A stretch of DNA of 64,000 nt from Bryobacteraceae bacterium (GCA_026002855.1 BPGD01000001.1:1267972-1331971); one strand, 5' to 3'; positions 8,081-17,142 are shown, numbered from the stretch's first letter. Notes: generated from the letters alone by a model not told the origin. Made by a program: numbers and translations.

Positions 8081-9076
8081 ATGAGTCTGGAAGACGTGGC
8101 GAGGCGCGCCGGAGTCTCCACGGCCACCGTATCGCGTGTGCTGAACAACCTGGACGTGGTGAAGCCGTCCACGCGGGCGCGCGTACTGAAGGCGATCGCC
8201 GAACTGAATTACCATCCCAACCTGCATGCGCGGACCCTGGCCGGAGGCCGCAGCAACACGATCGGAATGATTGCTTCGAACCTGGAGAATCCGTTCTTCT
8301 TTGACGTCTTCCGGTCGCTGGAGGCGGAGGCGCGCGGGCACGGCTATGAAGTGGTGGTGGCCCATACGGACTACGACCCGGAGCGGCTGGTGCGCGCCGT
8401 GCGGCTGATGATCGGCCGGCGCGTGGCAGGACTTGCGGTAGTGGTTTCGGAGATGGACTCTTCGCTCATCGACGAGTTGAAGGCGTCGCGGACGCCGTGC
8501 GTCTTTTATGACGTAGGCAAACCGCAGGAGCGAATGACGAACATCCGCGTGAATTACCGGCGCGGAATTGAGCGGCTGGTGGAATATCTCCACGACCTTG
8601 GCCACCGCCGGCTCGCGTTCGTGGGCCATCACTCGACGCTTGGGCCGACGAGCGAACGGGAGATGGCATTCCTCGACAGCGTGAAGCGGTTCCCTGAAAT
8701 GGAATGGAGAACGCAGGCGGACCGCGACTGCTTTGAAGGAGGGCGGATGGCCGCCATGCGAATCCTCTCCGGTGGCTTTCAGCCCACGGCGATCATCTGC
8801 GTGAACGACATCATGGCAGTGGGCGTGATGCGGGCGCTGCGCGACCGGGGGCTGCGGACTCCCGAGGACGTCTCGGTCACGGGCTTCGACAACATCCGTC
8901 TGGCCGAGTATTGCGAGCCGCCGCTGACCACCGTGCACATTCCGCGGGATGAGATCGGGCGGATGGCCTTCGCGGCACTGATCCCGGACAAGGATCTGCC
9001 GAACGTGGCCGGGCAGGAGATCGTCATCGAGCCCGAGGTGGTGCTCAGGGCCTCCACGGCCAGGGCAAAACACTGA
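8081..9076 (+). CDS. LacI-family transcriptional regulator
   Basis: Predicted 331 aa. The N-terminal helix-turn-helix and hinge are clear (SLEDVARRAGVSTATVSRVL, then NYHPNLHARTLAGG), followed by a periplasmic-binding-protein-like effector domain (TIGMIASNLENPFF to VTGFDNIRLAEYCEPPLTTV). It should bind a palindromic operator and respond to a sugar or its phosphate. An in-frame TAA lies 12 bases upstream, so the ATG at 8081 is close to the only possible start. Likely targets are the upstream GH3 gene, itself, and possibly the convergent secreted protein. An inverted repeat at 8005-8024 could be its own operator. Confidence 0.94.
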   Translation: MSLEDVARRAGVSTATVSRVLNNLDVVKPSTRARVLKAIAELNYHPNLHARTLAGGRSNTIGMIASNLENPFFFDVFRSLEAEARGHGYEVVVAHTDYDPERLVRAVRLMIGRRVAGLAVVVSEMDSSLIDELKASRTPCVFYDVGKPQERMTNIRVNYRRGIERLVEYLHDLGHRRLAFVGHHSTLGPTSEREMAFLDSVKRFPEMEWRTQADRDCFEGGRMAAMRILSGGFQPTAIICVNDIMAVGVMRALRDRGLRTPEDVSVTGFDNIRLAEYCEPPLTTVHIPRDEIGRMAFAALIPDKDLPNVAGQEIVIEPEVVLRASTARAKH

Positions 9077-9084
9077 CCGGCAGC

Positions 9085-11145
9085 TCAGTCCCTGAGGAAA
9101 CGGTGGTACAGGCCCAGGTAGTAGGGCAGCAGGAACACCGTCCCATCGGCGAGCGTGCGGCCCTCGCCGCCCGTGTCGAGCTGCCAGGGATCGTGATTCC
9201 AGTGGCTGAAATAGCGCTCATCGGCGGGGATGACCCTGCCGCAGTTTCTCATGCCGTAGCGGCCCGCCGAATTCTCCCGCAGGAGTTGCGAAAGGAACAC
9301 GATGTCCCTGCGGACGCTGTTGCGGTGAGCCCAGTCGAAACGGTCCAGCGGGATCCGCTTCAGCGTGTCCACCGCGTCTTCGAGCCAGCCAGGGGGCGGG
9401 GAAAGGTCTCTCCGGCCGAAGGCATCCTCAAAGGACGCGCCCCGGGCCACGGCGGCGTAAAGAAAGTTGAATAGCGGATTCATTTCCGGGATTTCATTTT
9501 CGAAATGATGGCGAAAACCAAGGAGATATTTCATGCGTAAATCCGGGTCCGTTTCGTACCGGATCAGGTTGTAATAGTTCATGAAAATCATCTCGTCGTC
9601 GCTCTGGTTTCCGCCGCCCGGCCCCTGATGCGACTTGACGATCATGGCATTCATCGCGTATCCGTGGCGTTCCACCAGGGCGCGACAGGCACGCTCGTAA
9701 CGCACATCGCCGGTGATGTGATGCGCGGTGCGCAGGTAGGAGAGGATGCTGAGTGAATTGATGCCGCGCTCCTGCCACCAGTCCCGGTCATGGTTGAGCC
9801 TGTCGGGGCCGAAGACCGCCCACCGCGTCGCCCGGCCGTCGTGATCCACAAGCGAGTACGCGTGGACAAGCAGGTGATCCGCAACGGCGGAAACGTGATC
9901 GCGCACTTCCTGTCTTTCCTCATCCGTCCGTGCGACGTGGTCGTAATAGGCGGCGTAGAAGAAGAAGTGACCGTCGAGTTCGTCCGAGCTCGTATCGGTT
10001 TTCCAGTACCATTTCCCGTCCGCACTCAGAGGCCAGCGTGGGACGATGACCTTCCACAGTCGGTCGGAGGCCTGACGTCGGCGGTCGCGTTCCGGCGAGT
10101 CGCGGAGGTTGGGATCGGGCCCTGAAGCCGGAAGAATCGTCCGGGCGATGAATCCCCTGGGAGCAGGATGGCTGCCGCCCTGCGTCACCTGTGACAGGAA
10201 TCGGAGCGCCTCAAAGGCCTTTCTGGCCCGCCGGCGGGCCGCCTCATCCCCGGTGGCCGCAAAAGCGAAGCATTCGCCGGCGCCGTACATGGCGGTCCAC
10301 AGCCCGTCGTTGTCGCTGTCGGTCTGCGTCCACTCCGAAGCGTCGCCCGGTCTTGAAACGACCACGGCGTGGACGAACCCATAAGGCGTGCGGCGATGGC
10401 GCCGGTCGATCTCCTGTTCGAAGAACTGCGCCTTTTCCGCCAACGTCATGGGTCTTCGTCCGATTTGCGAGATGCCGGCGGCCGTGGCAATCCAGGCCGT
10501 GCCGTCCGGTTCCACCGCGATGGAACGGACTTCGTCGTTCGGCAGCCAGCGGCGCCCCTGGCGGTAAGACCAGTGGTGACCGTCGAATCGGATGGCGCCC
10601 ATTCGGGTGCCGAACCATATCGAACCGTCGCCGCCGGCGGCAATGGCGGTGAAATCGTCGTAGGGCAGCCCTTCGGCAGGGGTGTATAGAGTCCAACGGG
10701 CGCCATCCAGGACCCCGACACCCTGCGGCGAGCAGAACCAGAGCCGCCCGCGCGAATCGAACACAACACCGCGCACGTCCTTCACAGCCCAGCTTTGGCG
10801 TCCATCCGAGGGGAACAGGCGCTCCACCGGACGGCCGGGGCGGTGCAGAAAGAGCCCGTCCGGGCGGGCCTCGGCGAGGAGGCCGCCAGGGCCCGGGGCG
10901 AAATTGGCGGCAGGAGGCCGGGCCGCGGCCCGAACCCACTTTTGCCCATCGAACCGCGCCGCACCGGCGGTGGTCAGAGCGTGCGACCGGCCATCAGCAT
11001 CCAGCCAGACGCGCCGCACGTCATCAGATGGCAGTCCCTGCGCTGCCGTGAATTCCGTGCGGACCTCCTGGTGAAAAACTCCCACACTTAATGGCTGGGC
11101 CGACGTAAAGGAAGCAAAAAGGAGGAACATTGTCGCGAATTTCAC
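9085..11145 (-). CDS. Secreted beta-propeller plus alpha-toroid protein
   Basis: Predicted 686 aa with a GTG start at 11145 preceded by GAGGTGA; an alternative ATG is at 11130. A signal peptide (ATMFLLFASFTSAQ) is followed by several two-component-regulator propeller repeats (about residues 30-220), each with marks such as DSRGRLWFCSPQGVGVLDG and DGSIWFGTRMGAIRFDG. The rest (about 225-686) looks helical and has features of an (alpha/alpha) barrel, for example TDSDNDGLWTAMYGAGECFA and the HEN/ERHGYAMNAM region. No kinase or DNA-binding domain follows the propeller, unlike the usual hybrid sensors. The role is unknown; a periplasmic glycan-binding or glycan-cleaving protein is a guess from fold and neighbours. 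It is convergent with the LacI-type gene, eight bases apart. Confidence 0.8.
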   Translation of the reverse strand: MKFATMFLLFASFTSAQPLSVGVFHQEVRTEFTAAQGLPSDDVRRVWLDADGRSHALTTAGAARFDGQKWVRAAARPPAANFAPGPGGLLAEARPDGLFLHRPGRPVERLFPSDGRQSWAVKDVRGVVFDSRGRLWFCSPQGVGVLDGARWTLYTPAEGLPYDDFTAIAAGGDGSIWFGTRMGAIRFDGHHWSYRQGRRWLPNDEVRSIAVEPDGTAWIATAAGISQIGRRPMTLAEKAQFFEQEIDRRHRRTPYGFVHAVVVSRPGDASEWTQTDSDNDGLWTAMYGAGECFAFAATGDEAARRRARKAFEALRFLSQVTQGGSHPAPRGFIARTILPASGPDPNLRDSPERDRRRQASDRLWKVIVPRWPLSADGKWYWKTDTSSDELDGHFFFYAAYYDHVARTDEERQEVRDHVSAVADHLLVHAYSLVDHDGRATRWAVFGPDRLNHDRDWWQERGINSLSILSYLRTAHHITGDVRYERACRALVERHGYAMNAMIVKSHQGPGGGNQSDDEMIFMNYYNLIRYETDPDLRMKYLLGFRHHFENEIPEMNPLFNFLYAAVARGASFEDAFGRRDLSPPPGWLEDAVDTLKRIPLDRFDWAHRNSVRRDIVFLSQLLRENSAGRYGMRNCGRVIPADERYFSHWNHDPWQLDTGGEGRTLADGTVFLLPYYLGLYHRFLRD

Positions 11146-11178
11146 TGGGGATTCACCTCAAGCGGACGAATATTTTCG

Positions 11179-11202
11179 GACTCGCTCTCTCTTTTGCGAG
11201 TC
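11179..11202 (-). promoter_or_regulatory. Hairpin in the leader region of the propeller protein gene
   Basis: GACTCGC (11179-11185) pairs with GCGAGTC (11196-11202) around a 10-base pyrimidine-rich loop on the plus strand. It lies 34-57 bases before the GTG start of the minus-strand gene, so it could be in its 5' leader or be an operator. Confidence 0.35.
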
Positions 11203-11691
11203 TCAGATTTCCGCAATATGCCAATACGGGGCGGGGCTTGTGGGGATCCGTTCCGCGCTGACCATCGTGGCTGCCGGGTCCGCGTTCCAGGCGGGCCGCA
11301 AATCTTTTCCTGCGCCGCGGACCTCCTTTGCGACAATGAACCCTGCGGCGGCCTCGAGAGCGCGTCCCGCGCCCGCAGACAGCGATGGAGGGAAGCGACC
11401 GCGGGCCAGCGGCCCCGGTCAATTCCCAACGGCGCCTGCACTGGCATCCAGCAGTGCTCAACCGTGTCATTGAGCTTCCTGGAACGGCGATCGAGGCCGA
11501 GCACCAGCTTTGCGCCCAGGTCATCTGCGCGCCTGAACAACCCGGCGGATTTCCCCACGCGCGCTCCCGGCGCCCGTACCGGCGCGGCAGGGGTGACCCG
11601 AAGAAACATGACAGAAATTCCGGGCATGGCGGTTTCGGCAATCGACGGCGGATCGAATTGCCTTCCCGATCACTATAGCGTAAGCTGGCTA

Positions 11692-11709
11692 AAAACTGAA
11701 ATCAGTTTT
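11692..11709. promoter_or_regulatory. Perfect 8+8 palindrome before the DegT-type gene
   Basis: AAAACTGA (11692-11699), AA, TCAGTTTT (11702-11709) is a perfect inverted repeat in an otherwise GC-rich genome. It ends 18 bases before the GTG start and just before the AAGGAG site at 11717-11722. This is a good place for a repressor to bind. No regulator can be assigned. Confidence 0.45.
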
Positions 11710-11727
11710 CATTTTTAAGGAGATGCC

Positions 11728-13029
11728 GTGAGTGACCTTGCCATTCTGGGCGGGCAGCCGGTCCGGAGGAAGCCGTTTCCGGCATGGCCCCAGTATTCCG
11801 ACACCGACCTGGAGCGGCTACGGCGCACGGTGGAGAGCCGCCGGTGGGGCGGCTTTCCCTACCCTACGCCGCTGGCGCAGGAGTTCTGCGCTCGTTTTGC
11901 TGAAATGCACGGCGCCCGCTACGCGCTGCCGGTGGCCAACGGCACGGTCAGCCTGACCGCCGCGCTGATGGCGGCCGATGTACGTTTCGGCGATGAAGTG
12001 ATCGTGCCGGCCTACACGTGGGACGGCACTGCGACGGCCGTGCTGGCCATGGGGGCGGTGCCCGTGTTTGCGGACGTCGATCCGGACACGTACTGTCTGG
12101 ACGTGGAGAGCGCGCGCCGTGCGGTTACGGAGCGGACCCGGGCCATCATCCCGGTGCATCTGGCCATGCGGTTCACCGACATGGACCGGCTGATGGAGCT
12201 TGCCCGCGCCCACGGGCTGAAGGTCATCGAGGACTGCGCCCACGCGCACGGCGGCGCGTGGCGGGGCCGGGGGGCAGGCTCGATCGGGGACATCGGCTCG
12301 TTCTCGCTCCAGGAGAGCAAGCTGATGACCGCAGGCGAAGGCGGGCTGCTGACAACAAACTCCCTGGAATACTACGAAGCGCTTCAGACCGTGATCAATT
12401 GCGGGCGGGCGTCCCTGACGGACCGCTACGGCAAGCGGCTGCTCGGGCTGAATTACCGGATGACGGATCTTCAGGTGGCGCTGCTGTTCGGGCAACTGGA
12501 ACGCCTGCCGGAGCTGCGCGAGCGGCGGGCGCGGAACGCGGCGCTGCTCGAGTCGCTCATCGGGGGGCTACCGGCAGTGCGGCTGCTGCCGCCGCAGCCG
12601 GAGATGACCCTGCCGACCATGTACTGCTACGTTTTTCAGTACCGCCCCGCGCCGGACGGCCCGGCGCCGCACCGCGACCTCTTTGTCGCCGCGGTGGAGG
12701 CCGAGGGCGTGCCCTGCGACGGGCGCTTCTACGAGGCGGTTTACCGCAGCGATCTGTTCTACGCGACGCCCGAAAACTGCGCGCAGCTCCGCAGTGACTA
12801 TTCGCAATGCCGCTGTCCGGTGGCGGAGCGCGCAGCGTATGAAGAGGCCGTCTGGCTGTTCCAGTTCTGCTTTCTTGGGGGCGAGGAGGACATACGCGAC
12901 ATGGCGCGGGCAATCGAGAAGGTGTGCACGAATCTGGAGCGGCTGGCGGGAGCGGATCCTTCGCTGGCCGGCGTGAAAGCGATGGGGCGGGCGCAGCGGG
13001 CGCGTTTCGAGCGCAATAAAAATTACTGA
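11728..13029 (+). CDS. DegT/DnrJ/EryC1/StrS-family PLP aminotransferase
   Basis: Predicted 433 aa. GTG start with AAGGAG five bases upstream; the ATG at 11723 reads straight into a stop. The fold I aminotransferase core is intact: VANGTVSLTAAL, VIVPAYTWDGTATAV, VIEDCAHAHGG, and the PLP lysine in SFSLQESKLMTAGEGG. These enzymes transaminate keto-sugars or cyclitols (as in StrS and GtaB-type pathways) for surface polysaccharides or secondary products. No sugar-nucleotide genes are adjacent, so the substrate is open. The C-terminal 25 residues are basic and ragged. Convergent with glmM, with three bases between stops. Confidence 0.92.
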   Translation: MSDLAILGGQPVRRKPFPAWPQYSDTDLERLRRTVESRRWGGFPYPTPLAQEFCARFAEMHGARYALPVANGTVSLTAALMAADVRFGDEVIVPAYTWDGTATAVLAMGAVPVFADVDPDTYCLDVESARRAVTERTRAIIPVHLAMRFTDMDRLMELARAHGLKVIEDCAHAHGGAWRGRGAGSIGDIGSFSLQESKLMTAGEGGLLTTNSLEYYEALQTVINCGRASLTDRYGKRLLGLNYRMTDLQVALLFGQLERLPELRERRARNAALLESLIGGLPAVRLLPPQPEMTLPTMYCYVFQYRPAPDGPAPHRDLFVAAVEAEGVPCDGRFYEAVYRSDLFYATPENCAQLRSDYSQCRCPVAERAAYEEAVWLFQFCFLGGEEDIRDMARAIEKVCTNLERLAGADPSLAGVKAMGRAQRARFERNKNY

Positions 13030-13032
13030 CGC

Positions 13033-14358
13033 CTAGCCCGCGGCGCTGCCGAGTTCGGCCTCAATGGCAGCCGCGATGCGGCGGGCGCGGAACTCGACGC
13101 GTGCGGCGTCCGGTCCCTCCACCATGACGCGCGCCAGCGGCTCCGTACCGGAGAAGCGGACCAGCACGCGGCCTGCCGGGCCGAACTCCTGCTCTGTCTC
13201 GCGGATCTCGCACTGGACGGAGGCGAGCTGATCGAGCGGTTTCTTTTCGCGGAAGCGCACGTTCACCAGCCGCTGGGGGTAAACGGTGAACTCGCGCGTC
13301 AGCTCATCAAAGGAGGCTCCGGCTTCGCGGGCGATGGCAGCGGCGCGCAGGGCCGTCAGCAGGCCGTCGCCGGTGGTCGCATATTGCCGGAAGATGACAT
13401 GGCCGCTCTGCTCGCCGCCGAGAGGCAGGTCCTGCCGCAGCATTTCCTCGAGCACGTATCGGTCGCCCACGGCGGTGCGAAGGAGGCCGATGCCATGCAT
13501 GGCGAGGGCGCGCTCCAGGCCCAGGTTGGACATCACCGTCGCGACGACGGCGCGGGGCCGGATCGCCTTGGCGCCGATGAGCAGGATGTGGTCGCCATCG
13601 AGGATGCGGCCGGAGGCGCTGACAAGGATGCAGCGGTCGGCGTCGCCGTCAAAGGCGGCGCCAAACGCGGCGCCTTCGCTCAGGACCCGCTGCCGCAGCG
13701 CCTCCACGTGCAGGGCGCCGCAGCCGTCGTTGATGTTGCGGCCGTCCGGCGAGCAGGCCAGTTCGGTGACGCGGGCGCCGAGCGCGCGGAACAGCTCCGG
13801 CCCCAGACGGTACGCGGCGCCGTGGGCGCAATCCAGCACGACCGGAAGATCCGCCAGCTCCGCGCCGCAACCGGCAAGGAACTGTTCGTATCGGGCCGCC
13901 AGAGAATCGTCCTCTTTCAGCGAAATTCCACCCGGATTTTCCCTGATTAAATCGCGGATTTCCAGAATTCTTTTCTCGAGCTCCAGCTCCTCGGAGTCCG
14001 GTAATTTGTAGCCGTCGTGGGCGATGACCTTCAGGCCGTTATCGCGCCAGGGATTGTGGGACGCCGAAATCATCACACCCGCCGAGAAGGGACCGGTCCG
14101 GGTCAGGTATGCTACGGCCGGGGTGGTGACGACACCCGCAAAATGGGGCTCTGCTCCGCTCTCCTGCACGCCTGCGGCCACCAGCGCAGCCAGTTCGGGC
14201 CCGGAAGCGCGCGTATCGCGCCCAATGAGGACGCGCCGTTCCGGGTGGCGGCATGCCCACTCGCCGAGGGCGCGACCGAAAGCGAAAACAGTCCGCGCGT
14301 CCAGCGGCTCCTGTCCTGCCACGCCGCGGATGCCGTCGGTGCCGAAGAGTCTGCGCAT
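13033..14358 (-). CDS. glmM: Phosphoglucosamine mutase
   Basis: Predicted 441 aa. It converts glucosamine-6-phosphate to glucosamine-1-phosphate for UDP-GlcNAc, peptidoglycan and LPS. The start MRRLFGTDGIRG is the family opening. The active-site phosphoserine is in GVMISASHNPWRDNG, the metal loop is FDGDADRC, and the phosphate-binding loop is RFSGTEPLARVMVEG near the C-terminus. It is the last gene of the cdaA-cdaR-glmM run, two bases after cdaR. In Firmicutes the same three-gene order couples cyclic di-AMP synthesis to cell-wall precursor supply, with GlmM binding and inhibiting CdaA. Direct interaction here is inference. Confidence 0.97.
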   Translation of the reverse strand: MRRLFGTDGIRGVAGQEPLDARTVFAFGRALGEWACRHPERRVLIGRDTRASGPELAALVAAGVQESGAEPHFAGVVTTPAVAYLTRTGPFSAGVMISASHNPWRDNGLKVIAHDGYKLPDSEELELEKRILEIRDLIRENPGGISLKEDDSLAARYEQFLAGCGAELADLPVVLDCAHGAAYRLGPELFRALGARVTELACSPDGRNINDGCGALHVEALRQRVLSEGAAFGAAFDGDADRCILVSASGRILDGDHILLIGAKAIRPRAVVATVMSNLGLERALAMHGIGLLRTAVGDRYVLEEMLRQDLPLGGEQSGHVIFRQYATTGDGLLTALRAAAIAREAGASFDELTREFTVYPQRLVNVRFREKKPLDQLASVQCEIRETEQEFGPAGRVLVRFSGTEPLARVMVEGPDAARVEFRARRIAAAIEAELGSAAG

Positions 14359-14360
14359 GA

Positions 14361-15044
14361 TCAGTCTTTGTTGCTCCCTTTGGCCGGACTCCCCGATTCC
14401 GGCAGCGGTTCCAGACGAAATTCCACCAAAACCTCCGGCGAAGACAGAAAGTGAGCCTGTGGATCTCCGGCGAATGCCGTGGTCGACACTTTCCCGGAAA
14501 TGCCGTGTAATTGCAGGTCAATCGGGTCGGTATTGACGTGGTGGATGGCATCCATCCGGCTTTTTGGACCGGAGAGGGTCAACACGGACGGAGTCACCGA
14601 CCATGACGCAACACGGAAGCCTGCCGGAATGTTGTTGAACACAGGAATGACCGTGACCTCTTTCGTCACCCGGATTTCAGTGAGGATCTGGATCTGGGAA
14701 GGGACAGCGCGCTCGAGTTCCACGCCCGTGGGCAACGACACATTCTGCCGGTGGATGGAAAACGTGGTCAGCCCCGGGCGGCGCACGTGGCCGAGGTCGA
14801 GAATGACCGGCGCGGGGGAAGCCGCCAACCGGCTCAGCAGGGGCGAGGGGCCCCGCACGATCAGCCGCACTTCCTCCACCAGGTTCGGGCCGATTTCCAG
14901 GTCGGTGGGGATGTTGCGGTATTGCACCGGCACGGTGATCGCCGTGGTGAGCTCGCGCGAGCCGCTGTACAGGAACCAGAGAATGAAGGCCAGCGCCAGC
15001 GAGAGCAGCTTGAGGTGGAGGTTCTGCGTGAAGAGCCGCATCAT
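14361..15044 (-). CDS. cdaR: CdaR-like YbbR-domain protein
   Basis: Predicted 227 aa. A single N-terminal membrane segment (about residues 8-27, LHLKLLSLALAFILWFLYSGS) is followed by two or three YbbR repeats (TVPVQYRNIPTDLEIGPN, RRPGLTTFSIHRQNVSLPTG, VIPVFNNIPAGFRVASWSVTP). CdaR proteins sit in the membrane with the YbbR repeats outside and modulate the diadenylate cyclase CdaA. The gene overlaps cdaA by four bases and is followed after two bases by glmM. It has fewer repeats than the four usual in Bacillus CdaR. Confidence 0.88.
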   Translation of the reverse strand: MMRLFTQNLHLKLLSLALAFILWFLYSGSRELTTAITVPVQYRNIPTDLEIGPNLVEEVRLIVRGPSPLLSRLAASPAPVILDLGHVRRPGLTTFSIHRQNVSLPTGVELERAVPSQIQILTEIRVTKEVTVIPVFNNIPAGFRVASWSVTPSVLTLSGPKSRMDAIHHVNTDPIDLQLHGISGKVSTTAFAGDPQAHFLSSPEVLVEFRLEPLPESGSPAKGSNKD

Positions 15045-15856
15045 CGCCGCGCCCCTTCTTTTTCCGCCCGGATGGCCGGGCGGGCAAACCGGGCCGGCTG
15101 GCTGAGTCTTTCGGCCAGCCGTTCGGGCGTCACGTCTGATTCGAGCTCCCCGCCCTGGGCGACGCTGATGACGCCGCGCTCTTCGCTGACGACGATCGCC
15201 AGGCAGTCGCTGTCTTCACTGATGCCGATGGCCGCACGATGGCGCGTGCCGAGCACGCGCGAGAGCTCGGGATTCATCGTCAGCGGCAGAAAGCAGCTTG
15301 CGGCGGCGAGCCGACCGCCCTGGATGATGGCCGCCCCGTCATGCAGCGGCCCGCCGGGCTGGAAGATGGCCAGCAGCAGGTCGCGCGTCACCCGTGCATC
15401 AATGGGCACGCCGCTTTCGATAAACGTTCTCAGGCCCACCTCCCCCTCGATCACGATCAGCGCCCCGATTTTGTGGCTGGCGAGATGCGACACGGCGAGC
15501 ACGATTTCGTCAGCCACTTCGCGAGATTCCACGCGCCCGCCAAAACCGGCCCATTTTCGTTCGCCGATGCGCGTGAACAGGCGCCGGATTTCGTTCTGAA
15601 ACATCACAATCAGCGCGAAAGCCGTGTAAGGGGCCAGCGCCTCCAGCACCGAGCGCAATACCGTAAGTCCGACAAAAACGGCGAGCGCATACACTCCGAA
15701 AACGATCGTGACGCCAAACAGAACACTGGCCGCGCGGCGGCCGCGGACGAGCAACAGGGCCTGATAAATCAGCGTGGCGACCAGCAGGATGTCGAGCGCG
15801 CTGGTGAAGGTAAGACGTGGCGCAGCGCTCAGAATTTCGTTCCACTGTTCAGGCAA
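15041..15856 (-). CDS. cdaA: Diadenylate cyclase (cyclic di-AMP synthase)
   Basis: Predicted 271 aa. It condenses two ATP into cyclic di-AMP. Three N-terminal membrane helices (about residues 18-85) are followed by the DAC domain with both signature motifs: DGA in GGPLHDGAAII and RHR in LGTRHRAAIGISE. The start is a TTG at 15856, supported by GGAGG eight bases upstream. Cyclic di-AMP usually controls potassium uptake, osmotic balance and wall homeostasis. The gene lies 35 bases after a histidine kinase on the same strand and is coupled to cdaR by overlap. Receptors for the signal are not in this window. Confidence 0.95.
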   Translation of the reverse strand: MPEQWNEILSAAPRLTFTSALDILLVATLIYQALLLVRGRRAASVLFGVTIVFGVYALAVFVGLTVLRSVLEALAPYTAFALIVMFQNEIRRLFTRIGERKWAGFGGRVESREVADEIVLAVSHLASHKIGALIVIEGEVGLRTFIESGVPIDARVTRDLLLAIFQPGGPLHDGAAIIQGGRLAAASCFLPLTMNPELSRVLGTRHRAAIGISEDSDCLAIVVSEERGVISVAQGGELESDVTPERLAERLSQPARFARPAIRAEKEGARR

Positions 15857-15891
15857 TCCTGCGTCCTCCGGCTGGTCATCCCATGTCCAAA

Positions 15892-17142
15892 CTATGAGTG
15901 TAGCGAATGGTCCGGCCGAACAGCCCTGGCCCGCGCTGGAAGCCGCAGGAGCGCCGTGGCGCCGCCATCCGGCGAGTTACTCAGCTCGAGCGTCCCGCCG
16001 AGCGCCTCGGCCAGCCGTCGTGAGATTGCCAGGCCCAGGCCCGAACCGGAGGCCTTTGTCGTAAAGAAAGGTTCAAAGGCGCGATGCATCGCTTCTGGGG
16101 AGAACCCGGGGCCGTTGTCGCGGACCTCGAACCGCGCTTCTGCCGGATCCGTGCTGACGCGCAGCATCACCTGCGGCCGGCCGCTGCTGGAGGCCGCTTC
16201 GGCGGCATTCCGCAACAGATTCAGCAGGATCTGTTTCAGCAGATCCGGGTCGGTTTCGATCGGGAAATCCTCCGGCACGGATTCCGGGGTCCAGGCGATC
16301 TCGACACTCCCGGCGGCGCGCCGGAACGATTCGACGAGGCCGTCCAGCAGGGAGCGCAGGGGAATGGAAACGATTGCCGGCTGTCTCGGCCGGCCGTAGG
16401 CGAGCAGGTCGTTCACCAGCCGCTCCAGCCGGGCGGACTCGGTGATGATGGGCGCCGCGAGCGCTTTCTGGGAGTCCGGCAACTGTTCTTCCAGCAGTTG
16501 AGCAAAGCCCTTGATGGTACCCAGCGGGTTGCGGATTTCGTGTGCCAGCACGGCGGCCAGCCGCCCCAGCCGCGCCAGGTGCTCGAGTTCGGCCTGACGC
16601 AGCAGCGCCCGCTGGCGCGCCTGGATCTCGCGCCACATGAGAACGGACAGCACGAACAGCGCCAGCGAAGCCGCGGCCGATGCAGTCAGGTTGCGCCGCG
16701 CGGGACGGACAATGAAATCGGCCGCGTCTGCCCAGAGGTCGATTCGCGCGATGCAGAGGCGGCCATTTGCGTGGAACGGGACGAATCCGCGCACAATCCG
16801 TACCTGCGCTTCTTCGCGCTGCTCGAGCAGGAAAAGCCGCCGCCCTTCCCAAAGTTCATCCAGCCCGTCGCCAGGCTTCCGCTCCTTCAGAATGACCACA
16901 CTTGCCAGGGCCGGCTCTTCGGCGGCGAGCATCTCCATCCGCTCCGGATCCTCCGGCTGCGGCAGCGTTTCCAGGCGCGCCGCCAGCGCTCCAATGAGGC
17001 TTTGCAGGTAGACCCGCTTCTGCTCCTGCTGGGTCTGGAACGAGCTCCACGAGGTCCACATCAGCAGGGCGGGCAATCCCAGGGCGAGCCCTGCCAGCAG
17101 GGCGGTGAGCGGGGCGCGCCGGACAGGAGCGGACGACGGCAT
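15892..17142 (-). CDS. Membrane sensor histidine kinase, no partner regulator nearby
   Basis: Predicted 416 aa. The ATG at 17142 is chosen because GGAG lies six bases upstream; an in-frame start at 17175 is possible. A membrane helix near residues 12-30 and another near 155-172 flank a periplasmic sensor of roughly 120 residues with no recognised fold. The phosphoacceptor His201 is in VLAHEIRNPLGTIKGF, and the ATPase domain has NLLRNAAEA, VRDNGPGFS and GSGLGLAISR. This NtrB/ZraS-like class usually pairs with a sigma-54 activator, but none is in the window. It is 35 bases upstream of cdaA on the same strand, so it may be cotranscribed with the cyclic di-AMP genes. Confidence 0.9.
   Translation of the reverse strand: MPSSAPVRRAPLTALLAGLALGLPALLMWTSWSSFQTQQEQKRVYLQSLIGALAARLETLPQPEDPERMEMLAAEEPALASVVILKERKPGDGLDELWEGRRLFLLEQREEAQVRIVRGFVPFHANGRLCIARIDLWADAADFIVRPARRNLTASAAASLALFVLSVLMWREIQARQRALLRQAELEHLARLGRLAAVLAHEIRNPLGTIKGFAQLLEEQLPDSQKALAAPIITESARLERLVNDLLAYGRPRQPAIVSIPLRSLLDGLVESFRRAAGSVEIAWTPESVPEDFPIETDPDLLKQILLNLLRNAAEAASSSGRPQVMLRVSTDPAEARFEVRDNGPGFSPEAMHRAFEPFFTTKASGSGLGLAISRRLAEALGGTLELSNSPDGGATALLRLPARARAVRPDHSLHS

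Larger units (their letters stand above)
11146..11727. other. 582-base divergent intergenic region with no supported gene
   Basis: This lies between the GTG start of the propeller protein and the GTG start of the DegT-type gene. Open frames on both strands (11142-11627 minus, 11194-11718 plus) give arginine-rich translations without recognisable domains, so I do not call them. It contains a hairpin at 11179-11202 and a perfect palindrome at 11692-11709. It may hold a decayed gene or a long regulatory region. Confidence 0.5.

Noticed and set aside
11142-11627. Open frames in the spacer, 11142-11627 minus and 11194-11718 plus
   Set aside because: Arg-rich translations with no motif, no ribosome-binding site and overlap with each other.
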